DNA of 64,000 nt from Paenibacillus periandrae (GCF_022458865.1 NZ_JAJNMU010000023.1:62001-126000), one strand, 5' to 3'. Positions 1 through 9,229 are shown, counted from the stretch's first letter. The notes: generated by a model not told the origin, from the sequence alone. Program-made: numbers and translations.

Positions 1-1734
1 TAAACAGAAGTCGTCGATCCCATATTCTTTAAACAATCGCCCAGGCTCATAGGGTAGGTACATGACCTTCCCATTTTTGAATTTACTTATCAAACATAAG
101 GGAACCTGCGTCTGGGCAGCCGGCAGACTGGCTCGCTCCGGCGGCGCACCAACAGAATCCGCAGGGGCAAAAGGGGGAACCCAGGTTGCATAGATCTCAA
201 CATCCGATTTCGGAACACATAACCCTATTCTACCACGAAGCGGAACGAGGTTAGTTTCCCCGAGTTTGGTACGCAGAACGTTGCCCGCGGGCTCAATACG
301 CTGATAAGTTGCCACCATTTGCTCGCTGCAGACTACTTGCCCTTCGACTCCGAGCAGGTGGAGGATGGGACTGAGTTCAGTCCCGGAAGTGCCTTCGACA
401 ACCAAATGACCGCCTCCGGCCACATATTCCTCAAACAGTCTGCCTGCCTCTTCAGGAAAAGCGAAACCTTTAGGAATGACTACAACAGGATATCGTTTCA
501 TTTTCTCAAGGTCAAACTGATAATGTGTCATCATATCGAATTCAATATGGTTGCTGAGAAGTCCGTCAGCCCAGCCCTGGACGTATGTCCCGTCGTCACA
601 GAGCAGCAGCACTTGTGATACGCACTTTGCCTCATCCATATCATCTTCTACCTTTTTGATCATCCGGTTGAGCCGGGTAACGCCATCGAGGATTCGTTTG
701 TCTTCAATTGTATCGCAAAATCCCGTAAGAGTGGACCAGTGCGCCCCGCCGTTTGCCTTAACCTGCGCGGACCAATAGAGGAATTCTGGCACCGGTAACC
801 CTACATGCCGCCAATCCATCCCCGGGCAGGTATGGATAATACCGATAGGAGAAGGCAGCTCCTCTATAGTCCGTCCCATCTTCATGCGAATAGCTGGCTC
901 ACTCCATTCAGGGAGGTTCTTTTGTCCCAGAGAAAGCACGTCCTGCGCTTCGGTACAAAGCATGTTCCCCGTTTTACTTCGCTCATTGATATTATCTGCT
1001 GGCAAGGTCATGTTGGATCCTAAATCAAGCTTAAAAGGAAAATAATAGCGTGTAAAAAGCTTGTCTGGAGCTTTTGTGCGCATCAGATCCCAATATTTCT
1101 GCGTACACTCAGTGTTGCAGGAGGCTAACCAATCAGACTCAAAATCAGAAGCTTGTTCCGGAATTTGTTTTCCATATTTCTTTAGGTATTTTTCTTGGCA
1201 CACTCCACACCAACACGGCGTAGAGTAGCCGCCATTCCAAAAAATTCCGTCAACGTCGTTGTAGTTGTCCAATATTTCGTTAATAACAGCGAGGCCTACT
1301 TCCTCATTTTGAAAACCGTTATTTATGCAGGTAAGGTATAGCCTCCGCCACAGACCGGGACGGTCATTGCCCCGTGAAATGAGGGATCCGTCCGGTTTGC
1401 GTGCAAACCATTGAGGGTTCTGATGATAGATATAATCCTCGGCCATTGCAAAATCAAATCTGGCAATCACCTTGATATTCCGAGCATGGCATGCATCCAA
1501 AATTTCACGCAAAATATCCCTTCCGTCCGGCATATATTCATTGACATGATGGAACTTCACTTTGCTTGGATACCATGCCGCAATGCCGCCGGCGTTAATC
1601 GTAATTACATTGGCGCCCATCTCTTCCGATTCGCACGCGATTTTTTCCGCGTCCATCAAGGGGGCGTCCTTCAATTGCAGGTTAAACTGTATGATGCGAA
1701 GCGGCATTTGCCACCATAACCTTTGTGAGATCAT
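1..1734 (-). CDS. GHL6-like hypothetical glycoside hydrolase, 3' end outside the window
   Basis: This minus-strand gene runs off the left edge, so only the first 578 codons are visible. The start is ATG at 1734 with AGAGGTG seven bases upstream. The product begins MISQRLWWQMPLRIIQ and contains a TIM-barrel-like region with HHVNEYMPDGRDILREI and the pair CWCGVC, then a later region (about residues 400-578) that looks like a beta-galactosidase trimerisation/GATase-like domain ending in YLPYEPGRLFKEYG. It is clearly paralogous to the gene at 55618-57630 (INAGGI and INAAGI, a shared C-x-C/x-x-C cluster, PGRLFKEYG and PGELFHRQGY). Such proteins are annotated as hypothetical glycosyl hydrolase 6 and lie in sugar-utilisation operons. 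The substrate is unknown. No signal peptide is seen, so action in the cytoplasm is likely. Confidence 0.8.
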   Translation of the reverse strand, partial: MISQRLWWQMPLRIIQFNLQLKDAPLMDAEKIACESEEMGANVITINAGGIAAWYPSKVKFHHVNEYMPDGRDILREILDACHARNIKVIARFDFAMAEDYIYHQNPQWFARKPDGSLISRGNDRPGLWRRLYLTCINNGFQNEEVGLAVINEILDNYNDVDGIFWNGGYSTPCWCGVCQEKYLKKYGKQIPEQASDFESDWLASCNTECTQKYWDLMRTKAPDKLFTRYYFPFKLDLGSNMTLPADNINERSKTGNMLCTEAQDVLSLGQKNLPEWSEPAIRMKMGRTIEELPSPIGIIHTCPGMDWRHVGLPVPEFLYWSAQVKANGGAHWSTLTGFCDTIEDKRILDGVTRLNRMIKKVEDDMDEAKCVSQVLLLCDDGTYVQGWADGLLSNHIEFDMMTHYQFDLEKMKRYPVVVIPKGFAFPEEAGRLFEEYVAGGGHLVVEGTSGTELSPILHLLGVEGQVVCSEQMVATYQRIEPAGNVLRTKLGETNLVPLRGRIGLCVPKSDVEIYATWVPPFAPADSVGAPPERASLPAAQTQVPLCLISKFKNGKVMYLPYEPGRLFKEYGIDDFCL

Positions 1735-1935
1735 CTCAATCACCTCTCTGAAATTGATTTTAAACAATTCTTAAACGTTATCAATCAATCGATTGTATAT
1801 TTATTCTAGCATCATCAATTTGAAAACATTTATATAAAACCGTACTTACTTTATGGATTCATATGTTATTTTTCAATAAAAAGGATCAGGAAGCGGATAC
1901 GTTCTAAGTGTCCTACTCCCAGGACACGTTTGCCC

Positions 1936-2691
1936 TTATCTAACGGCACCTCTGTTTTCGAAAGAAGCCGAACTTATTTGGATTTTATATTCTCTGGGTG
2001 TGCGTCCGGTATACTTCTTGAATAATGTCGAGAAATGACTGACATGCTTAAAAGATAACATGGTCGCTACATCGTTGATTGAATAAGAAGGGCAATAAGA
2101 AAACAGGAGCTGAGCTTCTTTAATCTTTTGCTTATGGATAAACGTCGAGAGGTTAATGCCGGTATCAGAATAAAACAGATTCGACAAGTAATCGGGACTT
2201 ATTTGCTGTTGGACGGCAATATTTTTTACTTTCAGTTCATCAAAAATATGCTGTTGGATGTAGCGGATACATCTCTCCACGTGAAGAGAATAAGCATGGT
2301 TCTCCGCCTCTTTGATGATCCGGATAAACAATTGTATTGCATTGTCGAGATAATCGATTAGTTTGATGCGGTCGGTCACTCTGCTAATATCCGCTATTAT
2401 TACTTCACCTAACGAGAAGGCTTGTTCACTATTTACATTACAATTAATGGAAATTCGTATGGCGGTATCAATTATGCGAATTGCATTGGCGCGGTCATTG
2501 AATATAGCCTCCTGCTTAGACATACGGTCCGGTAGAGGAGATATTTTATACTTGTTCATTACAACCCGCATTAAATTGATATCCCTCTTCTCCAGGGATA
2601 ATTTAATTAACTTCTCCAGCTCATAATACTGGTGGATATATCCGCTTTGCTTGCGTTCCATAGCACGTTTAAACCAATCGTTCTGATTCAC
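1936..2691 (-). CDS. AraC-family transcriptional regulator
   Basis: The C-terminal 100 residues form an AraC/XylS double helix-turn-helix: a first helix pair around QQQISPDYLSNLFYSDTG and a second around SINDVATMLSFKHVSHFS, followed by the classic FKKYTGRTPREYK. The N-terminal 150 residues match no sensor I can name, but resemble the helical domain seen in short Firmicute AraC proteins. I chose the GTG at 2691 because AAGGGTG lies six bases upstream of it; a GTG three codons earlier is possible. The gene is transcribed in the same direction as, and just upstream of, the GHL6-like gene at 1-1734, which is its most likely target (inference from position). Confidence 0.85.
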   Translation of the reverse strand: MNQNDWFKRAMERKQSGYIHQYYELEKLIKLSLEKRDINLMRVVMNKYKISPLPDRMSKQEAIFNDRANAIRIIDTAIRISINCNVNSEQAFSLGEVIIADISRVTDRIKLIDYLDNAIQLFIRIIKEAENHAYSLHVERCIRYIQQHIFDELKVKNIAVQQQISPDYLSNLFYSDTGINLSTFIHKQKIKEAQLLFSYCPSYSINDVATMLSFKHVSHFSTLFKKYTGRTPREYKIQISSASFENRGAVR

Positions 2692-2715
2692 AGTAATCAC
2701 CCTTTGCCTGATCTG

Positions 2716-3111
2716 CTATTCAATGTCTCTCTTTGATGCCCCGATGGTCCGGAAATCGAACCCAGAGCTGATGGTGATGCTTTTATGCAAACGAATCTGC
2801 GCCTCTATTTGACACCGCCGTATTGTATCCCGTAGCACCTCGATTGCATGGTCAACGTAGCTCGCGCCGACTATCTCTCTAAAGTTATTTTGAATGAGAC
2901 GAATGTTGTCGCTCTCCCACCAGTTCATTAGAACATTTCTGTTGACGTCCTCTTCCTTCCCAATTATAGCAAGCCCCCAGAATGGCAGTATACAGACAAA
3001 ATTTGCGTTTATATCGATGCGACCGGGAGTGTGATCGTAGCCAGCGCGTCTTCTAGAAGGAAAAAATGATATTCCTGAAACAATTGCATAGTGCTGACCC
3101 GTAGAACTCAT
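2716..3111 (-). CDS. Hypothetical protein, possibly a fragment of a regulator
   Basis: I do not recognise this 131-codon reading frame. It ends 24 bases before the AraC gene and reads in the same direction. The last third (RLHKSITISSGFDFRTIGAS) weakly resembles the degenerate GGDEF segment that precedes the HTH in YesN-type regulators, so it may be a relic of a larger regulator. The ATG at 3111 has no good ribosome site, which lowers confidence that it is translated from there. Confidence 0.35.
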   Translation of the reverse strand: MSSTGQHYAIVSGISFFPSRRRAGYDHTPGRIDINANFVCILPFWGLAIIGKEEDVNRNVLMNWWESDNIRLIQNNFREIVGASYVDHAIEVLRDTIRRCQIEAQIRLHKSITISSGFDFRTIGASKRDIE

Positions 3112-3125
3112 TCATTTAGAGTAAT

Positions 3126-3188
3126 TCAAGACTCAGCAAGAAGCCTACGTGTGAACTTTTTGAAAACATCGAATTCTACTACAACCGC
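3126..3188 (+). pseudogene. Short fragment of an IS3-family-like transposase
   Basis: The plus strand encodes SRLSKKPTCELFENIEFYYNR. The ELF-E-x-IE-x-(F/Y)YNR pattern is typical of the region before the C-terminus of IS3-family DDE transposases. The frame stays open beyond it, but the expected RxHSxLGYxSP tail is absent. No start codon or terminal repeat is visible. I take it as a small fossil. Confidence 0.35.
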
Positions 3189-3386
3189 AATGACGGCGAT
3201 ATACCGGAAGAACGCATTCTGGTTCACGATTGGATTCAACATTTACAGAGATTAATACGATACCTGAGTCTATTAAATTAAAGGAAATCTAAACAACAAA
3301 GGAAGTATACACCAAATTTATGTCGAAATTTGTAATTATCTCCTCGATACTACCCGAGAACTAAAAGTCAATTTTCTGAAAGCAAG

Positions 3387-4253
3387 GTGAATGTTATCAA
3401 ATTACGTCATGTAATAAAGGATGCTGGATTAGGTACTCACGGAGGCCCAAGAAAACAACAAGGGCACCCTCATTCGATACCATCAACCAATGACATGGTA
3501 ATGCAACTGCAGCGTACGATAGGCAATAAGGCTCTTACTCAACTCATGCGGTCGGTAAAGCCTCAATCAACTGGAAAAGTGATTCAACGTGCTATTGACC
3601 CCGATTTAGTCGAAAAACAAAAGGAGATCTTAGAGATTCCAAAAGACGTTAAGGTAAGAATATTAGAACTTCCCAAAAAATCTAAACCAACGGAAGAGAT
3701 CAAAACTTTAAACGATATACATAAGTTTAATATAGATGATCTCAATGAGTTTCCAATAGGAAAAGTACTGTTTCCTGATAATTATGAAAAGTTCAGCACG
3801 GGCAAGGATAAGGATGAGGAATGGCTGAATTCGCCTATGTCAGATCATATGGACCTTTATGGAGGGGCTGCTTATAATCATAGGTATAATTTGGTTACTA
3901 TAATTGAAGGAAAGGGACCAAGAGATTTACTTCATGAAATAGGACACTTTAAGCAAAACAGTCAGGGCTTCAATGCGACTAATGTAGATACAACGATTCT
4001 AGAATATCATAATGTCATTTTAAATGAGAATTTATTTGAAGGTGATCCCAGATTAAGTTATTCAAAACCATCATTTATTAAATCTACTGATAAATCGTGG
4101 AAGGACCTCCGTGAGGATTTTGCTGAACCTGAGAAGAATTCAGCCCTTCTTGATGAAATTGAGATGGCGCTGACTAAAGAGAAATATGAGGCACATGCGG
4201 AGCTGATTAAAAAAAACCTGGTTAACGAATATTTCGGTAAAAAAACAAAATAA
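3387..4253 (+). CDS. Leader-bearing toxin-like protein with a zincin (HEIGH) domain
   Basis: This 288-residue protein has two parts. Residues 1-70 are a polar leader carrying MQLQRTIGNKALTQLM (39-54) and then VIQR (65-68); the same layout occurs in the products at 6525-7877 and 47768-49117. The remainder holds DLLHEIGHFKQ with the zinc-binding HEIGH at 183-187, and LREDFAE (241-247), whose glutamates are good candidates for a third zinc ligand as in anthrax-lethal-factor-like zincins. A metallopeptidase toxin or effector is the best guess from these motifs. There is no Sec signal peptide and no recognisable immunity or secretion gene beside it. The start is GTG at 3387 with only a weak upstream AAGC(A)AG sequence, so the exact N-terminus is unsure. 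Confidence 0.7.
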   Translation: MNVIKLRHVIKDAGLGTHGGPRKQQGHPHSIPSTNDMVMQLQRTIGNKALTQLMRSVKPQSTGKVIQRAIDPDLVEKQKEILEIPKDVKVRILELPKKSKPTEEIKTLNDIHKFNIDDLNEFPIGKVLFPDNYEKFSTGKDKDEEWLNSPMSDHMDLYGGAAYNHRYNLVTIIEGKGPRDLLHEIGHFKQNSQGFNATNVDTTILEYHNVILNENLFEGDPRLSYSKPSFIKSTDKSWKDLREDFAEPEKNSALLDEIEMALTKEKYEAHAELIKKNLVNEYFGKKTK

Positions 4254-4287
4254 TCATTCGGAGACAAATAAATAATGTTCAGTTACA

Positions 4288-4320
4288 CCCCCTCTTCACT
4301 CTTAAATAGGTGAAAGGGGG
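4288..4320 (+). terminator. Possible terminator after the zincin gene
   Basis: A C5-rich arm (4288-4298) can pair imperfectly with a G5-rich arm (4310-4320) about 35 bases after the stop codon at 4253. There is no clear T tract afterwards, so this is a stable hairpin of probable but unproven terminator function. Confidence 0.35.
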
Positions 4321-4431
4321 CGCCTGAGCGCAAATCTTCAGCAACATGACAGTATTTGGAGATATCAGGCCCTGCAGTTGTAGATACTTCTGCAGCTTCT
4401 CCGCAAGCGGCAAGGGTGCGACAGGCGCAAC

Positions 4432-4475
4432 GACTCCACGGCTCTTTCCTTCAAAAAGGAAAGAGCCGTGGAGTC
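4432..4475 (-). terminator. Perfect 20-bp inverted repeat after the GH43-like gene
   Basis: Twenty bases at 4432-4451 are exactly complementary to 4456-4475 with a four-base loop. It starts 12 bases past the end of the minus-strand gene at 4487. A run of four A/T bases at the loop and no T tract beyond the stem make it unusual for an intrinsic terminator, but the position fits transcript end formation or 3'-end protection. Confidence 0.55.
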
Positions 4476-4486
4476 CAGCCGCTGGA

Positions 4487-5308
4487 TTATCTGGTGAAGA
4501 CTGCCCCGTGACGCACTCCTTTGGGAAGTGATACTTCTTCGCTTACGTTCTGCCATGTCTTCAGATCATAGGATCGGTATGCCCCATAGTAGTGGTCCTG
4601 GAAACCGTCAACCAGCATCATCCACTCCGTTGCGCCGTCCCGTTCGATCGCATAGAGCGTTGGTCCTTCGGTGAGCGGTGCCGTGAGCAGTCCGGATGTA
4701 TCATGGAACTCCGGACGATCACTGCCGTCCTTGGCGAACAGGCAGGATCGGATCGCCTTGAAATCAGTGCCAGGCTCATTCACCCCGCGCTCATCCTTGA
4801 AGAGCATAAGATAAGACTCGCCAAGATCCGCAACGCAGGCATCGATCACATTGTAGCCGGGATCAAAGAACAGTGACGCCTCGGAGAACTTTTCAAAATC
4901 AGTTGTTGTGACCGACCAGATCCGATGATTGCGCGGTCCTTCGCCGACGGTGGAAGACCAGATTACTCGGTATGCCTCAGCCCCTTCATCGTAGAACACC
5001 TCCGGTGCCCATGTGTTTTGGGTCTGTGGGAGATGCTCCATCACCGGGATCAGCTTCGCGCCCTTCCAATTCAAAAGATCTGTGGATCGCGCGTAACCGA
5101 TACTACGGCTCCGCCAGCCGTCGGTCCAGACGAGGTGATAAATACCGTCACCTCCTCGGATAATAAATGGATCACGCATTTGGGTTGTGCCGACGGAAGA
5201 CCCAAAGATGGCTTTGCCCCCATTCCACTCTTGCCACTGGTAGCCGTCCTCGCTGCAGGCGAGATACAGCTTCTCGTCATCTTCTTTAAAATAACTGAAT
5301 ACAAACAT
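4487..5308 (-). CDS. GH43-like beta-propeller glycosidase
   Basis: The product is a five-bladed beta-propeller protein of the GH43/GH32/GH117-like group. Blade motifs are visible: RDPFIIRGGDGIYHLVWTDG, STDLLNWKGAKLI, TWAPEVFYDEGAEAYRVIWS and EGPTLYAIERDGATEWMML. The RDPF aspartate and the EGPT glutamate are the likely catalytic residues by family analogy. There is no signal peptide, so it probably works inside the cell on imported oligosaccharides. The start is ambiguous: ATGs lie at 5317, 5314 and 5308, and GGGAAGGA sits nine bases before the last, which I prefer. The gene stands alone, and its exact substrate (arabinoside, xyloside or galactoside) cannot be told. Confidence 0.8.
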   Translation of the reverse strand: MFVFSYFKEDDEKLYLACSEDGYQWQEWNGGKAIFGSSVGTTQMRDPFIIRGGDGIYHLVWTDGWRSRSIGYARSTDLLNWKGAKLIPVMEHLPQTQNTWAPEVFYDEGAEAYRVIWSSTVGEGPRNHRIWSVTTTDFEKFSEASLFFDPGYNVIDACVADLGESYLMLFKDERGVNEPGTDFKAIRSCLFAKDGSDRPEFHDTSGLLTAPLTEGPTLYAIERDGATEWMMLVDGFQDHYYGAYRSYDLKTWQNVSEEVSLPKGVRHGAVFTR

Positions 5309-5340
5309 GTGCATCATTCCTTCCCGTTACTAGAGAGATT

Positions 5341-5932
5341 TTAACACAGGATACAATCAAAAATCAGCCTTAAAAAGATAGACATTTTGTGCTGCTACCC
5401 GTGCCCTCATTTATCTCAACCTCAAAAAGGATTGAGAACTCCTTCCGATCTAAAGGTGAACAGTGCAATTTTTTCCACACTTATAGCAAAAAAGAAGCTA
5501 TTTTATAGTTATGAAAGCTTTTTTGTTCGTGTCTTCGGGTAATTCACTATTCATATGTTTACTCCGTCGGGAATGTAAATGATGTTGACTTCCGACATCA
5601 GGTGTTCACGAACCTTCTCACAAACCCGGGGTGCCTGTCTTTTTTGACACATACCTTGCCTTATCCGCGTGCGTAATGAGTAAATCCGCTGAATTGCCAT
5701 GTTTATTTTAAAATCAAGAGATAAAAGTGCTCTCTCTTTTTACATATTCGTTGATAATGATCTCAATTAACGGTTAATGATACACGTTCTTGTCCCAAAT
5801 CGGCAAACGATATAGGTTACAGTAGTCTTTGATTTCTTAATTGTCGCATAAGTGAGGTTTTGTGTCTGCATACAATCAATTATTTAAGTGGGCTCTTTTG
5901 AGAGTATTTTTATATTTTTGTTTGTGCGTGGT
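5341..5932. other. Gene-free stretch
   Basis: No convincing gene is seen. A 33-codon frame on the minus strand, from ATG at about 5664 to TGA near 5563 (beginning MCQKRQAPRVCEKV), has coding-like composition and may be a gene fragment. An imperfect A/T-rich hairpin lies near 5490-5530. Confidence 0.4.
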
Positions 5933-6349
5933 TCACCAAAAGCCCATATTCCTGATTCGCTTTTTTTCATTAAAATTGAAATATTGATTCGTAATATTGA
6001 GAAGGTTCAAAGATACGTAAGCATTTCCATCAATTAATTTCTTCTCAATAGAACTATAAGAGAACCCATAATCCATTTTTATTCTAAAAGTATCGTTAAC
6101 ACTTACACCTAAAACTGATTTGGACTTATCATCCCATGTAATTTGAAATCCAAGGTGCTCCATGAGTGGACGCAATTGAAATAAGGGACCAGAATTATTA
6201 AGAAAAACAGGTTGTAAAAGTTCAGTAAATTCTACATTATTTACATATATCTTTATATTGGGATTTGGTTTTTCATCTGCTAATAATATAGGTTGTCCGG
6301 CAATGCTCGCTACCCTCCACCCATTAGCATTTGCTTCTAACTGTCTGAT
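5933..6349 (-). pseudogene. Truncated copper-amine-oxidase-N (stalk) domain protein
   Basis: From 6349 downward an open frame reads NIKIYVNNVEFTELLQPVF, then LFQLRPLMEHLGFQITWDD and IDGNAYVSLNLL. This is the pattern of the Cu_amine_oxidN1 stalk domain common in secreted Paenibacillus proteins (usually VNG-x-PLRPIAEALGA-x-VxWD). The frame begins directly after an in-frame TAA at 6350-6352 and has no signal peptide, so the N-terminal part has been lost. An internal ATG at 6175 would give only 80 residues. Confidence 0.6.
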
Positions 6350-6446
6350 TTAAACCACGTAAAGCGACGTCGGTTCACTGGGACCTTGCTACTATCTCTC
6401 ATTTTAGACCTTGCTTCTCTCTGATAACTTCCATTATAAATGCAAA

Positions 6447-6494
6447 TGACCCGGAAGGTGGCACTTTTTTTAAAAGTGTCTATCTTCCGGGTCA
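6447..6494 (-). terminator. Hairpin downstream of the second leader-bearing gene
   Basis: TGACCCGGAAG (6447-6457) pairs with CTTCCGGGTCA (6484-6494), with an inner CACTTTT/AAAAGTG pairing and a short bulge. It lies about 30 bases past the stop codon of the minus-strand gene 6525-7877. Confidence 0.6.
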
Positions 6495-6524
6495 CAGTTC
6501 AAACAACCGTGCTGTGAGCTTTTT

Positions 6525-7877
6525 TTATCTTTGAGGATGATTCGTTTCCTGCTCACTAATAAACGTGTCAATATTTTTATTAGCAATGCCTTCCTTGTCT
6601 AGCAATTCCTTTAAACGCTGCCTATGAAGTTCGCCGAGACCGTATAACAAGTACCCTTCATTTTTTGCTTTTTTAATATGCTGGAACATCGAGAAATCTC
6701 TTGCCTTCTCTGCCTTCATCATCGGTGATTCCTTGTCCTCACTGTAATCCTTACTCGCAAGATGCCATTTGTCTTCGAAAGAGGCTTTGTCTTTCTCAGG
6801 CGCAGACTCCTGCTCTTGTTGTATCTTGTCTTCAGCATAGGCTGTCAGATCTCGATAAAAGGTTTTGAACAATGCACTGCTGCCTTCTTTCCTCATCTCT
6901 GTCGTGACTGCGACATCTGAGCTTTCCTGCGATGAAATTGCAGCAGCGGTTTGATCCCACATCTCCTTATGAAGCATATAAGTTTGAAAGAGATTGGATT
7001 CTTCGTCTGCACTTGAAGCAAAATGAATACCCATTACCAAATAATTTAATTCCACAGTAGATCCTTGAATCTGATAGTTTTTTTCATCCACACTAAGTCC
7101 ACTTAATGCTCTTAATATTTTGGGAAAAAAGCTCTCAGCCCTGTGACTTCTTTCTCCCTCGGCCCCTTTAAACTTTTGATTAATGACTTCGTCCCGTGCT
7201 CGCATATCATTCGTTAATTCGGGGTTACTTGCTGCCTCCGCTGGATATTCAGTAAAGCCTTCATGCATATATTTATCGGTACCTACTGCTGCTGTGATAT
7301 CTGAAAGATTAACTGCCGCATGCTCTTCACCAAGCACAAGCAGCTTATTAGGGAGACGAACCCAAGTGCCCTTCTTTCTAACATAACCCACTTTTTCAGT
7401 TGATTTACCCGCATACTGTTTCATCTCATCTTTACTATTAAAATATCGGGATGGAAAATCATTCAACATGTTACTAACATTTCGCTCACCCTCACCTACA
7501 CTACCGTGACTGGTTTTCGTTTTGTTCCTGAAACCACTGAATACTCTATTTTTGATGTACACTTTTCTTTGTATAGAAGGAGTTGAGGCTGATTGATTTA
7601 TTGGCTGCTGTATCGGCGTCTCTTTCGGTGTCTCCGATTTTTCAGCAGACCTGCTGGCATTTTGCTTGAAAAGCTCACCAACAGCACGATTGCCAATCGT
7701 ACGCTGCAGCTGTAACAATTGATTTGAATTCATCGAATTTACGTTCATCGGTCGTTGTACGATTGCATCAGCAGATAATTGAAGACCACGCGACTGCATT
7801 TCAACCGTTTCCGGTGAGTTCGTATCAGCAGTTTTAGTGGAATCGTTAGGTATCTTGGCTTGATGATTAATATGCAT
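6525..7877 (-). CDS. Leader-bearing toxin-like protein with two GxxH motifs
   Basis: Numbered from an upstream TTG, the leader motif LLQLQRTIGNRAVGELF is at 59-75 and SIQR at 106-109, matching the layout of 3387-4253 and 47768-49117. The true start is more likely the ATG at 7877 (residue 6), with AAAGAGGT four bases upstream. The C-terminal domain has LLVLGEEHAAV (184-194) and LLYGLGELHRQRL (415-427). Two GxxH motifs with an acidic residue far apart in sequence recall the TIKI/TraB-EreA-ChaN hydrolase superfamily, but this is only a motif-level inference. A charged, probably flexible segment spans about 355-395. No signal peptide, membrane segment or adjacent immunity gene is recognised. A hairpin follows at 6447-6494. 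Confidence 0.7.
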   Translation of the reverse strand: MHINHQAKIPNDSTKTADTNSPETVEMQSRGLQLSADAIVQRPMNVNSMNSNQLLQLQRTIGNRAVGELFKQNASRSAEKSETPKETPIQQPINQSASTPSIQRKVYIKNRVFSGFRNKTKTSHGSVGEGERNVSNMLNDFPSRYFNSKDEMKQYAGKSTEKVGYVRKKGTWVRLPNKLLVLGEEHAAVNLSDITAAVGTDKYMHEGFTEYPAEAASNPELTNDMRARDEVINQKFKGAEGERSHRAESFFPKILRALSGLSVDEKNYQIQGSTVELNYLVMGIHFASSADEESNLFQTYMLHKEMWDQTAAAISSQESSDVAVTTEMRKEGSSALFKTFYRDLTAYAEDKIQQEQESAPEKDKASFEDKWHLASKDYSEDKESPMMKAEKARDFSMFQHIKKAKNEGYLLYGLGELHRQRLKELLDKEGIANKNIDTFISEQETNHPQR

Positions 7878-8261
7878 ATGTACCTCTTTCAATTAAATTG
7901 ATGATATTCATAAGAACCAGACAGCTTACGCTCCGGAAACACCGTTCTTAATAGCTTCATTGTAAAACAGTTCATATATCTTAACAAGAACTTTTCTCTT
8001 CCTCCATCATTTAGTCCTATTCATGCTATTGAAGCCTCGAAAGAATCGGCTCAAGAGATTGTGGCTCCGTTAGAGAATACAACAAATACCCTCCAATCTA
8101 CGAGAAGGTGTTAGTGATTGTCGACCTCCCATGGCTCCGTATATATTCAGCAAGAGAATACTTGACCCTTCATTAAATTCATTACGAGATACAATTCTTC
8201 TAAATTGCTCCCGAGCCACTGCCCATTATTCCCGGAAGTGGTTCTGCTTGCCCTTGTTTAT
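7878..8261. other. Gene-free stretch before the transposase relic
   Basis: No gene with both start signal and coding character was found. The right part may hold the decayed N-terminal coding sequence and left end of the IS4-type element, but I could not identify a terminal inverted repeat. Confidence 0.3.
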
Positions 8262-8275
8262 GAATCTACAAGACG

Positions 8276-9229
8276 GTGTCCAAACCATTCTGGGTTGGAA
8301 GAAGTCCGCGAGGAAACACCTTCCATGTCGTTCAGATGATTGAGCAGAGCTTCGATGCCGCGAAAAGTTTCGGTCAAGCGCTGTTGCTTTGGGATCGATA
8401 TTTCTTGTCGGTTCCTGCCTTGGAACGGCTGAATACGTGCCACCTCGCTTCCGAAACCCGCATGCACCTAGTGACCAAAGCCAAATCGAACGTGGTCGCC
8501 TACCAACGTCCCCCTGCAAAAAAAGCCGGGACGGGGCCGACCGCCGAAAAAAGGCCAGACGGTCAAATGTAGGTGCTGTTCGCGACTCGCGCTGCCGATT
8601 TTCAAACCACAACCCTTCAGCTGTACGGCAAAGAAGAGACCGTTCAGTTTCTGTGCCTGGATCTGCTTTGAGGCCAGGGCTTGTATCAGGAATTACGCTT
8701 TGTGCTGGTGGTGCATGAGGGCCGCTGCTCCATTTTGGTCAGTACGGATTTGAGCCTGGCGGCCCCAGACATCATCCGTTTGTACGGCTATCGCTTCAAA
8801 ATTGAGTGTACGTTTCGGGAAATGAAGCAGGTCACCCATGCCTTCGGCTACCGCTTCTGGAGCAAGTCCATACCAAAGCTGAATCGGTTTTTGAAAAAAG
8901 AGGAAGCTCATCCGCTAGAAACCGTAAAAAACGAACAGGACCGGCAGCGCATCCAGAAAACGATCCAAGCGATCGAGGGATTCGTCATGTGCCAGTGCAT
9001 TTCGATGGGACTGCTGCAGTTGATTGCCTTCCGTTTTTCAGCCCAGACATCGGGGTTGTTTTTCCGCTATCTGTGAACGCCCTCCCATGCTGTGGCCTCA
9101 GAGGCCACCGTTGCCGTTTATTTATGTAAGTCTATTTTTCGCCTGTTTGCTCAAAATCCTCACTTGTCCATAACGAAAATAATTAAATCTAAGCGTATGC
9201 GGGGAATCAAAGCATCATTATCGCCCTAG
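8276..9229 (+). pseudogene. IS4-family transposase relic with three in-frame stops
   Basis: One reading frame carries the whole C-terminal two-thirds of an IS4-type transposase: HVVQMIEQSFDAAK, ALLLWDRYFLSVPALERL, HLVTKAKSNVVAYQRPP, then LRFVLVVHEGRCSILVSTDL, IIRLYGYRFKIECTFREMKQ (the E of the DDE set) and FWSKSIPKL, ending near AVYLCKSIFRLFAQNPHLS. The frame is interrupted by TAG at 8570-8572, TGA at about 8656-8658 and TGA at 9074-9076, with no frameshift, and ends at TAG 9227-9229. The N-terminal part is not recognisable. The element cannot make active transposase. Confidence 0.8.

Noticed and set aside
2691..2716. A single gene covering 1936-3111 joined by a frameshift
   Set aside because: The GTG start at 2691 has a good ribosome site and the downstream protein is a complete AraC regulator, so a fusion is not needed to explain it.
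3387..4253. An extracellular contractile injection system in this window
   Set aside because: Only leader-bearing cargo-like genes are present; no sheath, tube, baseplate, spike or AAA gene was found.
8693..8911. A minus-strand frame within the transposase relic
   Set aside because: It is antisense to clear transposase motifs.
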